Part shown: positions 1-7,457 of the stretch, one piece after another | Layout: each line of letters begins with the position of its first letter | How positions within the stretch are numbered: position 1 is the stretch's first letter | NCBI GenBank assembly: GCA_045617405.1 | Contig: JAZLIL010000067.1 | Span: forward strand, 1-13,934 | Source: JAZLIL01 sp045617405 | GTDB taxonomy: Bacteria; Bacillota; Clostridia; Lachnospirales; Lachnospiraceae | Reading direction: 5' to 3' | Length of the DNA: 13,934 bases | The notes under the pieces: model-generated | What the model was told of the DNA's origin: nothing | The model's database searches: none | The model's input: the letters and a program-made list of their open reading frames with translations, nothing else | Made by a program: the position numbers and the translations under genes

Positions 1-2
1 AC

Positions 3-527
3 AATTCAGTTCCTCAGTACATTTATGATGAGGACATCAAGGGCAAGTACGACTACCGACTCACCGATACCTTCATGGGCTTCCACTGCGGAAACACTCC
101 TCAGTGCAAGATGTGCGCAGACCGTGCCGTTAAGTACCAGCTTATTCAGCACAGAGTTCTTGAGCCTGCAGGTTCAGAACCCGACATCTCAAGAGGTACT
201 CTTGAGGGCGACATCGCTGCAAGCGACATTACCTTCTACCGCCTGCAGTGTGATTCCGATGGCGAGTTAAGAGCTTACGTTGCTGAGGGTGAAGTTCTCG
301 ATGTGGCTACAAGATCATTCGGTGGCATCGGCGTATTTGCAATTCCCGAGATGGGACGCTTCTATCGTCACGTTCTTGTTGAAAAGAGATACCCTCACCA
401 CGGTGCCGTTGCATTCGGTCACTACGGAAAGCTTCTCTATGAAGTATTCAAGTTCTTCGGCGTTAAGGACATTGCTTACAATCAGCCGGCAAATCTTCCT
501 TATCCTACCGAAAACCCTTTCAAGTAG
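3..527 (+). CDS. L-fucose/L-arabinose isomerase-family protein, 3' part only
   Basis: The reading frame is open from the first bases of the window and ends at TAG 525-527, so the start lies upstream and about 174 C-terminal residues are visible. The segment MGFHCGNTPQCKM, the stretch LEGDIAASDITFYRLQ, and RYPHHGAVAFGHYGKLLYEV near the end match the C-terminal part of the COG2407 group of ketol isomerases, which interconvert aldoses and ketoses (L-fucose, D-arabinose or L-arabinose type) with a metal ion. HH and the later H in this last motif are plausible metal or substrate ligands by analogy. The protein would be cytosolic. It is convergent with the rest of the window and ends in its own terminator, so it is probably unrelated functionally to the signalling genes. 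The exact sugar cannot be told from this fragment. Confidence 0.75.
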   Translation, partial: NSVPQYIYDEDIKGKYDYRLTDTFMGFHCGNTPQCKMCADRAVKYQLIQHRVLEPAGSEPDISRGTLEGDIAASDITFYRLQCDSDGELRAYVAEGEVLDVATRSFGGIGVFAIPEMGRFYRHVLVEKRYPHHGAVAFGHYGKLLYEVFKFFGVKDIAYNQPANLPYPTENPFK

Positions 528-565
528 AATCACGTCGGATTTGAAAAGAATCCCGAAATAATTTT

Positions 566-592
566 AAAGGCACCTCACTCGGAGGTGCCTTT
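566..592 (+). terminator. Intrinsic terminator of the isomerase gene, possibly bidirectional
   Basis: A perfect 11-bp stem (AAAGGCACCTC 566-576 with GAGGTGCCTTT 582-592) encloses a 5-base loop and is followed on the + strand by a T-rich stretch. It starts about 39 bases after the isomerase stop. On the - strand the same stem is followed by AAAATT and then a mixed T-rich run, so it may also stop the phosphatase operon converging from the right, though less efficiently. Confidence 0.85.
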
Positions 593-607
593 ATTACTCT
601 TTCTGTC

Positions 608-674
608 TATGCTTCAATTCCTTCTATACCGGCACTCCTTCCGTGACGGCATTCCTTCCACACTCCCATCCTTC
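608..674. repeat. Decayed ~17-bp tandem repeat next to the 23-bp array
   Basis: Four adjoining blocks of 17, 18, 17 and 15 bases (608-624, 625-642, 643-659, 660-674) each end in a variant of ATTCCTTC (ATTCCTTC, ACTCCTTCC, ATTCCTTCC, CATCCTTC); the second and third also share CGGCA before it. The blocks run without a gap into the 23-bp array at 675. They contain no gene and lie in the presumed 3' untranslated region of the phosphatase operon. The call rests on eye alignment of imperfect copies. Confidence 0.5.
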
Positions 675-789
675 TGTGCTTTTGCAGCTAGTTATCCTGT
701 ACTTTTGTAGCTTGTTATCCTGTGCTTTTGCAGCTTGTTATCCTGTACTTCCGTAGCTTGTTATCCTGTGCTTTTGCAGCTTGTTATCC
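675..789. repeat. Five perfect-length 23-bp tandem repeats with two alternating subtypes
   Basis: Five head-to-tail units of exactly 23 bases lie at 675-697, 698-720, 721-743, 744-766 and 767-789. Read on the - strand every unit starts GGATAAC and has AGCT in the middle. Three units (first, third, fifth) carry TGCAAAAGCA and the two between carry TACAAAAGTA or TACGGAAGTA. The change G to A on one side of the 4-base loop is always matched by C to T on the other, so a 3-bp hairpin is kept. The last unit supplies the final G of the phosphatase stop codon (TAG, 791-789). With no unique spacers this is not a CRISPR array. Confidence 0.9.
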
Positions 790-2813
790 TAAACTTCCAT
801 TCTCGCCTTATATTCAAGACAAAGCATTGTAAGATCGTCGAACTGAGGTGCCTCGCCGACAAACTTATCAACATCAGCCCTGATAGCCGGAAGAATCTGC
901 ATAAGAGGCATATCTGAAACGCGCACAAGAGTTTCTCCGAGCCTTTCCATGTCGAAGAGCTCATCATGAGCATTCGTAGATTCGGGAACACCGTCCGTGT
1001 AAAGGAATACTCTGCTTCCCGGCTCAAGAGTAAGATTGCCGCCCTTAAACTCCATGTCATCAATTCCTGCAAGGACAAACGATGCTTCAACAGGATGCGG
1101 TTCAAATACACCGCCGGGCTGTCTGAAGAAAGGTGTTTCGTGTCCTGCATTGACATACATGAAATTGCCTGTAACAAGATCAAGAACGCCTTCAAATGCA
1201 GTTATGAACAGATCCTCACTGTTCGCTTCACAAAGAAGATTGTTTACTTCGTAGAATACCTCTGTAAGATCGCGTCCGGGTGTTGTATGATCCTTGATCA
1301 GAGTCTTGCCGATTACCATGAAGAGTGCTGCGGGAACACCCTTTCCTGAAACATCGGCCATAACAATTGCTACATGCCTGTCATCGATCATGAAGAAATC
1401 ATAGAAGTCTCCGCCGACTTCCTTTGCAGGATCCATGCTGGCAACGATATCAAATTCTGTCCTGTCGGGATACGGAGGGAAAATCATGGGAAGCATTGAG
1501 GACTGAATGTGTGTTGCAATATCAAGTTCGGCACCGATACGCTCCTTCTCACGTGTCACATTCTCAAGGTTTGTCATGTACCCCTTCAAGTCTACCGTCA
1601 TCTTATTGAAGGCTTCGGCAAGCTTTCCGATTTCATCATTTGTAGTCGCCTCTATTGATGCATCAAGATTACCTTCGCCGACTACTGCAACCTGTCCCAT
1701 CAGTGTTCTTATAGGCTTAACGAAATGACTGGAAATTGCTGATGTAACACCGATAATTGCTATTACCGCAATTGCCACAATTATGCAGAATGCAATGATA
1801 TTGCCGTTAATGCCATTCTGAACGACTGCCTTGTTTTCTTCCGCATTCTTCCCGATATTTGCCTGGACCGTATCAACAGCAGAGAGAATCTTTTCTGCAC
1901 TCATAACAAGACAAATTGTCCAGCCTGTTTCATCCATCTTTCTGAACGTAAAGATGTTTTCGCCTTCGGTTGCATAATTAACACCTGAATTCAACAATGC
2001 GGAAACCTTGTCATTGCCGTCATATCCGTTGGTGGCATACATCAGCTCGCCGTTCTTATCGAAGAATACTACGGATACAATCTGTTCCTCATTATAGTTT
2101 TCAAGAATGTTCTGGAATGATTCAACTGCTATATCGCCGGATGCCACACCACGAAGCTTTCCGTTCTGATCGAAAACCGGAGCTGCACAGACAACCTTGA
2201 CCTTTCCCGTAACCTTGCCGGTAAAAATACCAGACCAGTACATCTCTCCGCTTGACTTAACTTCCTCATACCAGGTCTCATTTCTAAGATCAGCATAGTC
2301 GTTTCCGAGTTCGTCATATGTTCCGTCAAGGCACATTCCTGTCTCAGTTACAAGATAAAGGTCAAGCTCCGACAGCTTTGAGACATCATAATCGGGAAGA
2401 TACGCGATAAAATCTCTGATAGGCGCAATCACTGCAAAGTCTTTCCTGACTTCATCCATGTCGGCATCCTTTACAATACCGACCTTTGAATCAAGCTCCG
2501 TAACAGCGTCATTCTCCCTATAGAGGCTCGCAGCTCTTGCCGCAATGGACGCAGCGTGCTTACGAACACTTGAGAAAACATTCCCAAAGTACTTGACACT
2601 TGCATCAGCAAAGTCCTGTGCCACCCACTTCTCATATTCCATCATTGTTCCTGTTGTCTCTGCAACAATGGTCTTTTCCTGTTCTTCGGCAAGCAGGCTC
2701 AGATTCTTTTTCTGCGTCGAAAGAAGAACCATTACAACGATGAACAGAATAACACTGAGTGACACCGATACACCGAGGATTGCTAAAAGTAATTTACTCT
2801 TAATACTTTTCAT
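789..2813 (-). CDS. Membrane dCache-HAMP-SpoIIE (PP2C) serine phosphatase
   Basis: This 674-residue protein is a one-piece receptor phosphatase of the RsbU/SpoIIE type, expected to dephosphorylate a phosphoserine on a STAS-domain antagonist. A transmembrane helix (about 7-32) is followed by an extracytoplasmic dCache-like sensor (about 36-335; ETWYEEV at 179-185 and GVASGDIAV at 222-230 are typical of its membrane-distal part), a second helix (337-360), a HAMP linker (361-415), a coiled segment ending ELDIATHIQSSMLP, and the PP2C domain (455-670). Metal-binding acidic residues are kept: D469 in VGGDFYD, D487 in ADVSGKG, D607 in YTDG, D659/D660 in FDDLTM. NAGH is also present, so activity is expected. 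The start has AAGGAG seven bases upstream. It is the last gene of a four-gene set and lies 56 bases after the sensor-MFS gene. A STAS substrate candidate is at 10353-11513. Confidence 0.93.
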   Translation of the reverse strand: MKSIKSKLLLAILGVSVSLSVILFIVVMVLLSTQKKNLSLLAEEQEKTIVAETTGTMMEYEKWVAQDFADASVKYFGNVFSSVRKHAASIAARAASLYRENDAVTELDSKVGIVKDADMDEVRKDFAVIAPIRDFIAYLPDYDVSKLSELDLYLVTETGMCLDGTYDELGNDYADLRNETWYEEVKSSGEMYWSGIFTGKVTGKVKVVCAAPVFDQNGKLRGVASGDIAVESFQNILENYNEEQIVSVVFFDKNGELMYATNGYDGNDKVSALLNSGVNYATEGENIFTFRKMDETGWTICLVMSAEKILSAVDTVQANIGKNAEENKAVVQNGINGNIIAFCIIVAIAVIAIIGVTSAISSHFVKPIRTLMGQVAVVGEGNLDASIEATTNDEIGKLAEAFNKMTVDLKGYMTNLENVTREKERIGAELDIATHIQSSMLPMIFPPYPDRTEFDIVASMDPAKEVGGDFYDFFMIDDRHVAIVMADVSGKGVPAALFMVIGKTLIKDHTTPGRDLTEVFYEVNNLLCEANSEDLFITAFEGVLDLVTGNFMYVNAGHETPFFRQPGGVFEPHPVEASFVLAGIDDMEFKGGNLTLEPGSRVFLYTDGVPESTNAHDELFDMERLGETLVRVSDMPLMQILPAIRADVDKFVGEAPQFDDLTMLCLEYKARMEV

Positions 2814-2869
2814 AGACAGACTCCTTCACTTTACTGTATTAGTTTCTATATGAGATTTACTACACTGTA

Positions 2870-5224
2870 TCAACCCTTTGAATCCGATGCTCTTCTAAGC
2901 TGCTTCCCGCCAAGCAGGAGGAAGAACAGAACAGCCGCAGCTGCAAAGCAGAGACCGAAAATGAACAGATATGTTGTCTTTCCGTCGGGCTGGATAATGA
3001 TGTTGTAAAGAACCGGACAAGCAATCTGGACAGCCGATCCGACACTGCTGAACAGTGTGAGCATTCCTGCTTTATCCATATCCTCGGTACCCTTAAGGCC
3101 CGTAAAGAAACCTGTGATTGTGGGTGTTCCGTAACCATCCATCAGACCCATGATTCCGGCAGAGAGAAGGATAATCCCGGCGCTTCCGCCAAGAACAAGG
3201 ACAAGGATTCCGGCAGCTCCTAAAAACAGGGCAATAACCGAACCGATAAAGGTTGAAACTTTCCTTAAGAGCCTTATCATGAAGACTCCGACATATACTC
3301 CTGCCAGTCCGTTGATCAGATATGCGTAACTCGTTACAACGCCCGACTGCCCGACTGCACTCATATAAACAGGCAGGAAGGATACAACATACATCAGTCC
3401 GATATTAAGCGGTACGTCACCGACAAACAGAGCCTTCAGCACATCTGCATTCTTAAGCATTGACAGGAACGAACCCGATTTTTCCTTTTTGGAAGAAGCA
3501 CCTGCAAGTCTGACTTCATCAATTTCCTTCCAAGGCATCAGAAGAACCGAAACAACAAGCACTGCCACACAGATAATAGCGGTAAAATAGTAGTTGAACT
3601 GATATCCCTTTGACTCAGCCATAATTGAACCGAGTGAAGCACCGATTGTAATACCGCAGAGAAGACCACCGTTAAGCTCCGCAAAATTTTTCTGGATTGC
3701 CTTGTCGTCAGTCGAACCGGCTGCAACGTAGGAATTGAGCCAGTACTTAAGAAAGGCAAATCCGATACCGCAAAGTGCACGAAGAATTATGAGAAGATAC
3801 GGTGAATTTACGCTTGCGCAGGCTGCATTGCAAAGGATGATAATAGGGAATACGAGGTAAGTCATCCTGCTGAGCTTGAAATCAGCAAAGAACTTCTGAA
3901 TAATAAGCGATGCGATTAGAACACAGAGCAGCTCAATCGTCAGAGGCAGCGATGCACTGACAGACGGTGACAGACCGAAAACGCTCGCTTTCCATGATCT
4001 CATGATAACGGCTGCATAAGGTGTACTTGTGTATAATGCAGTATAAGTCATGAAAGAAAGCAGTCTTATCTGATCCGGCACTCCGTCAAGCTGGTTCACC
4101 TCTGAATTCTTTTTCTTCAGGAATTTGCTTGTTACAATCTGAGGAAGCTTTGTCATCTCGTATGTTATCATCAGGCAGATGATAAATACTGCACCAAACA
4201 TCAGCCTCATCGAATTCAGCTTCTCCTGAATAAAGTTCCGGTTAACCGAAATATTGACATAGGCCTCGCCGTTACTGATTGGAAGAGCAATCAATGACTC
4301 GGCATCATTTGTAAAATAGTAATTTTTAACAACTGAAATACTCTCAATCGACTTGTTCTCATCCACCATATTATTCAGATATTCCGAAACCATATCAAGA
4401 TTATCAAGACTCAGTCCCTTGTTCTGAAGCCTGACAATTGCCTTTTGAGCGAAGGAAGCCGTCACATTTGCACTGTTTCGAATCAGTTTCTCCTGCTTAA
4501 CGGTAAATGACGAATACATGTACATAATGAATACCATCATGCACATCATGATAATGATTACCATCATGTGCTTGACGTACCACTTCTCCGACTTGAAATT
4601 AGGCTCAAATGCGAATTTGCAGATAGCAACAAGGACCACAACAAACAGGCTCATCACAATAAGAAACGTATTCTCTCCGATGCCCGTTGTTGTGACTTTT
4701 GTCGAATCCTCAAGGAAATCATTCTTACTGTACACAGCGACCAGGAAACCCTGATGTCCTTTCTTTAGTGAATTTATCGGGAATACCAGACATGAATCAT
4801 CGCCATAGTCAAGAACCTCACCCTTCGATTCGGGGTCAATACTCTTAACGTTGTTTACAAAATTGTTGTCAAAAATGTGCGAAAGCGCCTTCACACTGTC
4901 ATCACTCTCAGGCATTGATGTATAGAGCGGTTTAATATTGACATCTGTAACGATAACACGAACATCATTTGATGCCTGCTGACAGATACTCTCAATGATT
5001 TCATCCATTCCGTAGAAATTATCAAGATCCTTTCCGAAATCGATAGATGTCTGAATGTTATTAACTTCTTCTCTGATTCCTACGGAAACGTACTCTTCCT
5101 GCAGCTCAATGCAGGTGTTATCGTAGGACATCTGCGCTATCCAGAAAACAAAAGCCAGACAGCCCACCGCGAGGATGACATAGACTGCTGTCGAAAGTAA
5201 TTTATCACTTAATTTCTTGTTCAT
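2870..5224 (-). CDS. Sensor-MFS fusion: two extracytoplasmic sensor regions joined to an MFS transporter
   Basis: The 784-residue protein has two parts. Residues 1-360 look like two membrane-bounded sensor modules: helix 10-30, outside loop 31-185, helices 186-208 and 218-237, outside loop 240-340, helix 341-356. The loops are Cache-like in size and in their helix-then-strand pattern, but I see no diagnostic motif. Residues about 385-775 form a hydrophobic MFS-type region of roughly 10-12 helices with a charged cytosolic centre (566-585), as between the two MFS halves. Predicted topology puts the MFS N-terminus in the cytosol, as usual. A standard MFS protein has about 400 residues, so the sensor half is extra. 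AGGAG precedes the start by nine bases and overlaps the stop of the gene upstream (12-base gap), which suggests translational coupling. It may be a transceptor or a ligand-gated exporter; the substrate is unknown. Confidence 0.8.
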   Translation of the reverse strand: MNKKLSDKLLSTAVYVILAVGCLAFVFWIAQMSYDNTCIELQEEYVSVGIREEVNNIQTSIDFGKDLDNFYGMDEIIESICQQASNDVRVIVTDVNIKPLYTSMPESDDSVKALSHIFDNNFVNNVKSIDPESKGEVLDYGDDSCLVFPINSLKKGHQGFLVAVYSKNDFLEDSTKVTTTGIGENTFLIVMSLFVVVLVAICKFAFEPNFKSEKWYVKHMMVIIIMMCMMVFIMYMYSSFTVKQEKLIRNSANVTASFAQKAIVRLQNKGLSLDNLDMVSEYLNNMVDENKSIESISVVKNYYFTNDAESLIALPISNGEAYVNISVNRNFIQEKLNSMRLMFGAVFIICLMITYEMTKLPQIVTSKFLKKKNSEVNQLDGVPDQIRLLSFMTYTALYTSTPYAAVIMRSWKASVFGLSPSVSASLPLTIELLCVLIASLIIQKFFADFKLSRMTYLVFPIIILCNAACASVNSPYLLIILRALCGIGFAFLKYWLNSYVAAGSTDDKAIQKNFAELNGGLLCGITIGASLGSIMAESKGYQFNYYFTAIICVAVLVVSVLLMPWKEIDEVRLAGASSKKEKSGSFLSMLKNADVLKALFVGDVPLNIGLMYVVSFLPVYMSAVGQSGVVTSYAYLINGLAGVYVGVFMIRLLRKVSTFIGSVIALFLGAAGILVLVLGGSAGIILLSAGIMGLMDGYGTPTITGFFTGLKGTEDMDKAGMLTLFSSVGSAVQIACPVLYNIIIQPDGKTTYLFIFGLCFAAAAVLFFLLLGGKQLRRASDSKG

Positions 5225-5236
5225 AGCTGTCTTCTC

Positions 5237-6448
5237 CTACTTTCCTGTTGCGATAATCTTCTCTGACGAGATCAGAAGGTCCTGACTGATCTCCTTTCTG
5301 ATTTTCTTAGCAGTGTCAAGATTCACACTAATGTAAGGCGAAATGATAAATTTCTGATAAACATCACCCGGCTTTTCACCGTTGAAAATAAGTGACATTG
5401 CATTTACTGCAAACGGCGCCTGACTCTTTGCATCTGATGCCGTTACCGCCAGAAGTGCTCCGTACTCAACGTAGTACTCACCGTTCTGCACAAATACAGG
5501 AATTCCCTTATCGTAGAATATCTGAAGAAGCGGTCCTATCTGCGTCGTATCCTTTATAATATCTGTTCCGAGCATAAAAGCATCGATAGCATCCTTCTCA
5601 ATGAGATCTCTGAAGGTCTCCTCAAGCATTTTGTAGTAGGCGGTTTTGCTTTCCTCTCTCGCATCGGAAAGCGTCTCAATCTGACGCTCACTTATTTGGC
5701 ATCCGATCTGCTTTGCAGCAACTCTGTACTGATTCATTGCTCCGACCGACTCGCTGTAATAAACCATTCCGATGTTGCTGAAGCTGCAGTTGTCATAATA
5801 GAAGCGAAGCTGGTTCAGATAGATGTCGGAACTTGTGTGGCACCATACATTCTCCTGTCCTGAATACTCCTCTTCCTTACTGAGTCCCGCGCTGACGGGG
5901 TCCACACTGAAATACACCATTACGGGGATATCCGTAATCCCAAGTTCTTGAATTACCATCTCTCCGGGGCTTGTTCCCATGCAGAAGATCAAATCTATAT
6001 CTTTCTTCTGCGCATGCTCTTTGAGGCTTTCAAGGCACTCCCCGTAATCATCAACCGCAATATAGTAATTGGCATCATGCCTGAATTCAATGTAGTCTCC
6101 AAGATCCATGTCCGCAAGATAGTCAATCAGCTTGCATGCATCGAGGTTACTGCTGTTAAACGGAAGTCGCCCGGGAAAACTGATCCACCCTGTGTCTCTG
6201 AGCTCTTCTATAAAATAGTAGAGCATTTCGCCTGAAGCCGGATACGGATCGATATCAACATAAGCAATTGAAAACTTGCTTCCGTCAGGCTTCGTGCATG
6301 GTGTGCCGGACAAGACGCTTGACCGGTCAAAACTCTGTGCCTGTACCATATTTTCGTTGTTGCCGGTCTTTCCGAACGATGAAACAATCGTGTACACAGG
6401 CAGCACCATGAGGATAACCATAATAACAATAATAATCTTTCTTCCCAT
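5237..6448 (-). CDS. Membrane-anchored PF04392-type (TrpX-like) substrate-binding protein
   Basis: This 403-residue protein begins with a hydrophobic segment (4-24) without a lipobox cysteine, so it is probably held in the membrane by an uncleaved signal anchor or is secreted. The body (about 58-400) resembles the ABC_sub_bind family: DLIFCMGTSPGE (152-163), IPVMVYFSVDPV (174-185), then a second lobe with IPVFVQNGEYYVEYGALLAV (316-335) and the family-typical ending ISVNLDTAKKIRKEI. Relatives bind tryptophan and other small solutes for TrpXYZ-type ABC importers. Here no cognate permease or ATPase lies beside it; the next genes are a sensor-MFS protein and a sensor phosphatase, so it may deliver ligand to a receptor instead. 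AGGAG lies seven bases before the ATG. The gap to the formyltransferase gene is 31 bases. Confidence 0.82.
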   Translation of the reverse strand: MGRKIIIVIMVILMVLPVYTIVSSFGKTGNNENMVQAQSFDRSSVLSGTPCTKPDGSKFSIAYVDIDPYPASGEMLYYFIEELRDTGWISFPGRLPFNSSNLDACKLIDYLADMDLGDYIEFRHDANYYIAVDDYGECLESLKEHAQKKDIDLIFCMGTSPGEMVIQELGITDIPVMVYFSVDPVSAGLSKEEEYSGQENVWCHTSSDIYLNQLRFYYDNCSFSNIGMVYYSESVGAMNQYRVAAKQIGCQISERQIETLSDAREESKTAYYKMLEETFRDLIEKDAIDAFMLGTDIIKDTTQIGPLLQIFYDKGIPVFVQNGEYYVEYGALLAVTASDAKSQAPFAVNAMSLIFNGEKPGDVYQKFIISPYISVNLDTAKKIRKEISQDLLISSEKIIATGK

Positions 6449-6479
6449 GGATAATCTCCTACTCTGTTTTTTCTATCAC

Positions 6480-7343
6480 TTACTGATTATCTTCCTGAAT
6501 CTTGTTTATGCGGCAGGTGTAGCAAATGCCTTTTGATGATACTTTTACAAGATTATCGGGAATCATTTCGACTTCGTAGCCGCCGCCATCCGTCTCTTCC
6601 CTGCTTAACACCCTGTCAACATATATTCTTTGGCCGCCTTCAACGAAGAATGCCCCGTGATGCATGAAGCGTGCCCTGATTTTTCTTGAAAGATCAAGAT
6701 TAAACCAAGGCTCATCTGCACATTGAAAATCAACTTTATAATCGTCCGGAATCATCGTGCGCCGGTATTCTCCGCCGGAAACACTCTTTACAAAAGGCGC
6801 TCCCTCGGCAAGGTGACGATACAGCCCCTCTAACAGTTCGGGAATCCGATCCTCAAGAAGATTAAGTACCTGAAGAGAATTGGCATCGGAAGGAATTTCA
6901 GCCTCACAAAGAGCCACGACTCCGCCCTCGTCGATTCCTGTTGAAACGGAGTGAAGAACTATCTCACTTGTCGGTTCGCCAAGAAGCACCGTCCAGAGAT
7001 GCGGATGATGACCTCTGTTGTTCTCAAGTCTTCCGGGATGAACATTGTAGAAGGGCATCTTTGAAAGAACTTCCTCGTTCAGAATGATGTTGCAGGCATT
7101 CATAACAAAGCATTCAACATCCTTTATGGTTTCAAACCGCTTCGCCAACTCGGTGTTGTTCTTTACAACTACCAGTTTCAAAGTATCACTGTACCTGTCG
7201 GCCGCTTCGTAAACATCCGTGCAAAGCCGCGCCTCCGGTGCAAAAAAGTACTTTACTTCAAACAAATCACTTTCCATAAGGGCATCGAGTGCTCTTGTCC
7301 CATAGCCCAAAAAACCGACAGGTATTTTCCTTTTTACTCCCAT
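6480..7343 (-). CDS. Formyltransferase-family enzyme (Fmt/ArnA-like fold)
   Basis: The 287-residue protein has the formyltransferase N domain (about 7-190) and a shorter C-terminal part (205-287) resembling that of methionyl-tRNA formyltransferase. The catalytic triad of the family is present: N100 and H102 in FYNVHPGRLENNRG, and D138 in STGIDEGGVV. GEYRRTMIPDDYKVDF and KIRARFMHHGAFF follow the Fmt linker and C-domain pattern. The family moves a formyl group from 10-formyltetrahydrofolate to an amine. The weak N-terminal match and the setting argue against the housekeeping Fmt; an amino-sugar or amino acid derivative is a likelier acceptor, but nothing shows which. It opens a four-gene set with a binding protein, a sensor transporter and a phosphatase. 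The start has AGAAGG eight bases upstream. Confidence 0.82.
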   Translation of the reverse strand: MGVKRKIPVGFLGYGTRALDALMESDLFEVKYFFAPEARLCTDVYEAADRYSDTLKLVVVKNNTELAKRFETIKDVECFVMNACNIILNEEVLSKMPFYNVHPGRLENNRGHHPHLWTVLLGEPTSEIVLHSVSTGIDEGGVVALCEAEIPSDANSLQVLNLLEDRIPELLEGLYRHLAEGAPFVKSVSGGEYRRTMIPDDYKVDFQCADEPWFNLDLSRKIRARFMHHGAFFVEGGQRIYVDRVLSREETDGGGYEVEMIPDNLVKVSSKGICYTCRINKIQEDNQ

Positions 7344-7392
7344 ATTAATAACCTTCTATCACATGATATAATATGACTTCACATTATGCAAC

Positions 7393-7421
7393 CATATAGC
7401 ACTCTTTCAACAATTCGTCAA
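7393..7421 (-). promoter_or_regulatory. Probable promoter of the four-gene signalling operon
   Basis: On the - strand TTGACG (7421-7416) and TATATG (7398-7393) are separated by 17 bases, with TG one base before the -10 box (extended -10). A second option in the same stretch is TTGAAA with CATAAT at 16 bases. The leader to the formyltransferase ATG would be roughly 40-45 bases. The gap from the ATPase stop (7458) to the start at 7343 has no terminator, so readthrough from the importer genes is possible. Confidence 0.45.
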
Positions 7422-7449
7422 GTGAATCATATCATCACCGAACGAATTG
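7411..7449. repeat. 8-bp inverted repeat overlapping the -35 box (candidate operator)
   Basis: CAATTCGT at 7411-7418 is repeated in inverted form as ACGAATTG at 7442-7449, with 23 bases between. The left arm covers part of the presumed -35 box. There is no T run after it on either strand, so it does not look like a terminator. A regulator binding two half-sites would fit, but no regulator gene is visible here. Confidence 0.35.
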
Positions 7450-7457
7450 ACAACCAT

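Noticed and set aside
675..789. Short direct repeats as a possible CRISPR array
   Set aside because: The units are head to tail with no unique spacers, and no cas gene is in the window.
966..1349. 127-codon open frame on the + strand
   Set aside because: It is a shadow of the phosphatase gene on the other strand; the protein has no family features and no ribosome site.
789..2813. Amino acid-sensing dCache motif in the phosphatase
   Set aside because: The region has Y, R, W-Y and a later D, but the spacing (R, three residues, then WY) does not match the R-x-WY pattern I know for amino acid-binding dCache domains, so the ligand is left open.
6480..7343. Housekeeping methionyl-tRNA formyltransferase (fmt)
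   Set aside because: The fold and triad fit, but the protein is shorter, the N-terminal region is atypical, and the usual partner def or sun genes are absent.
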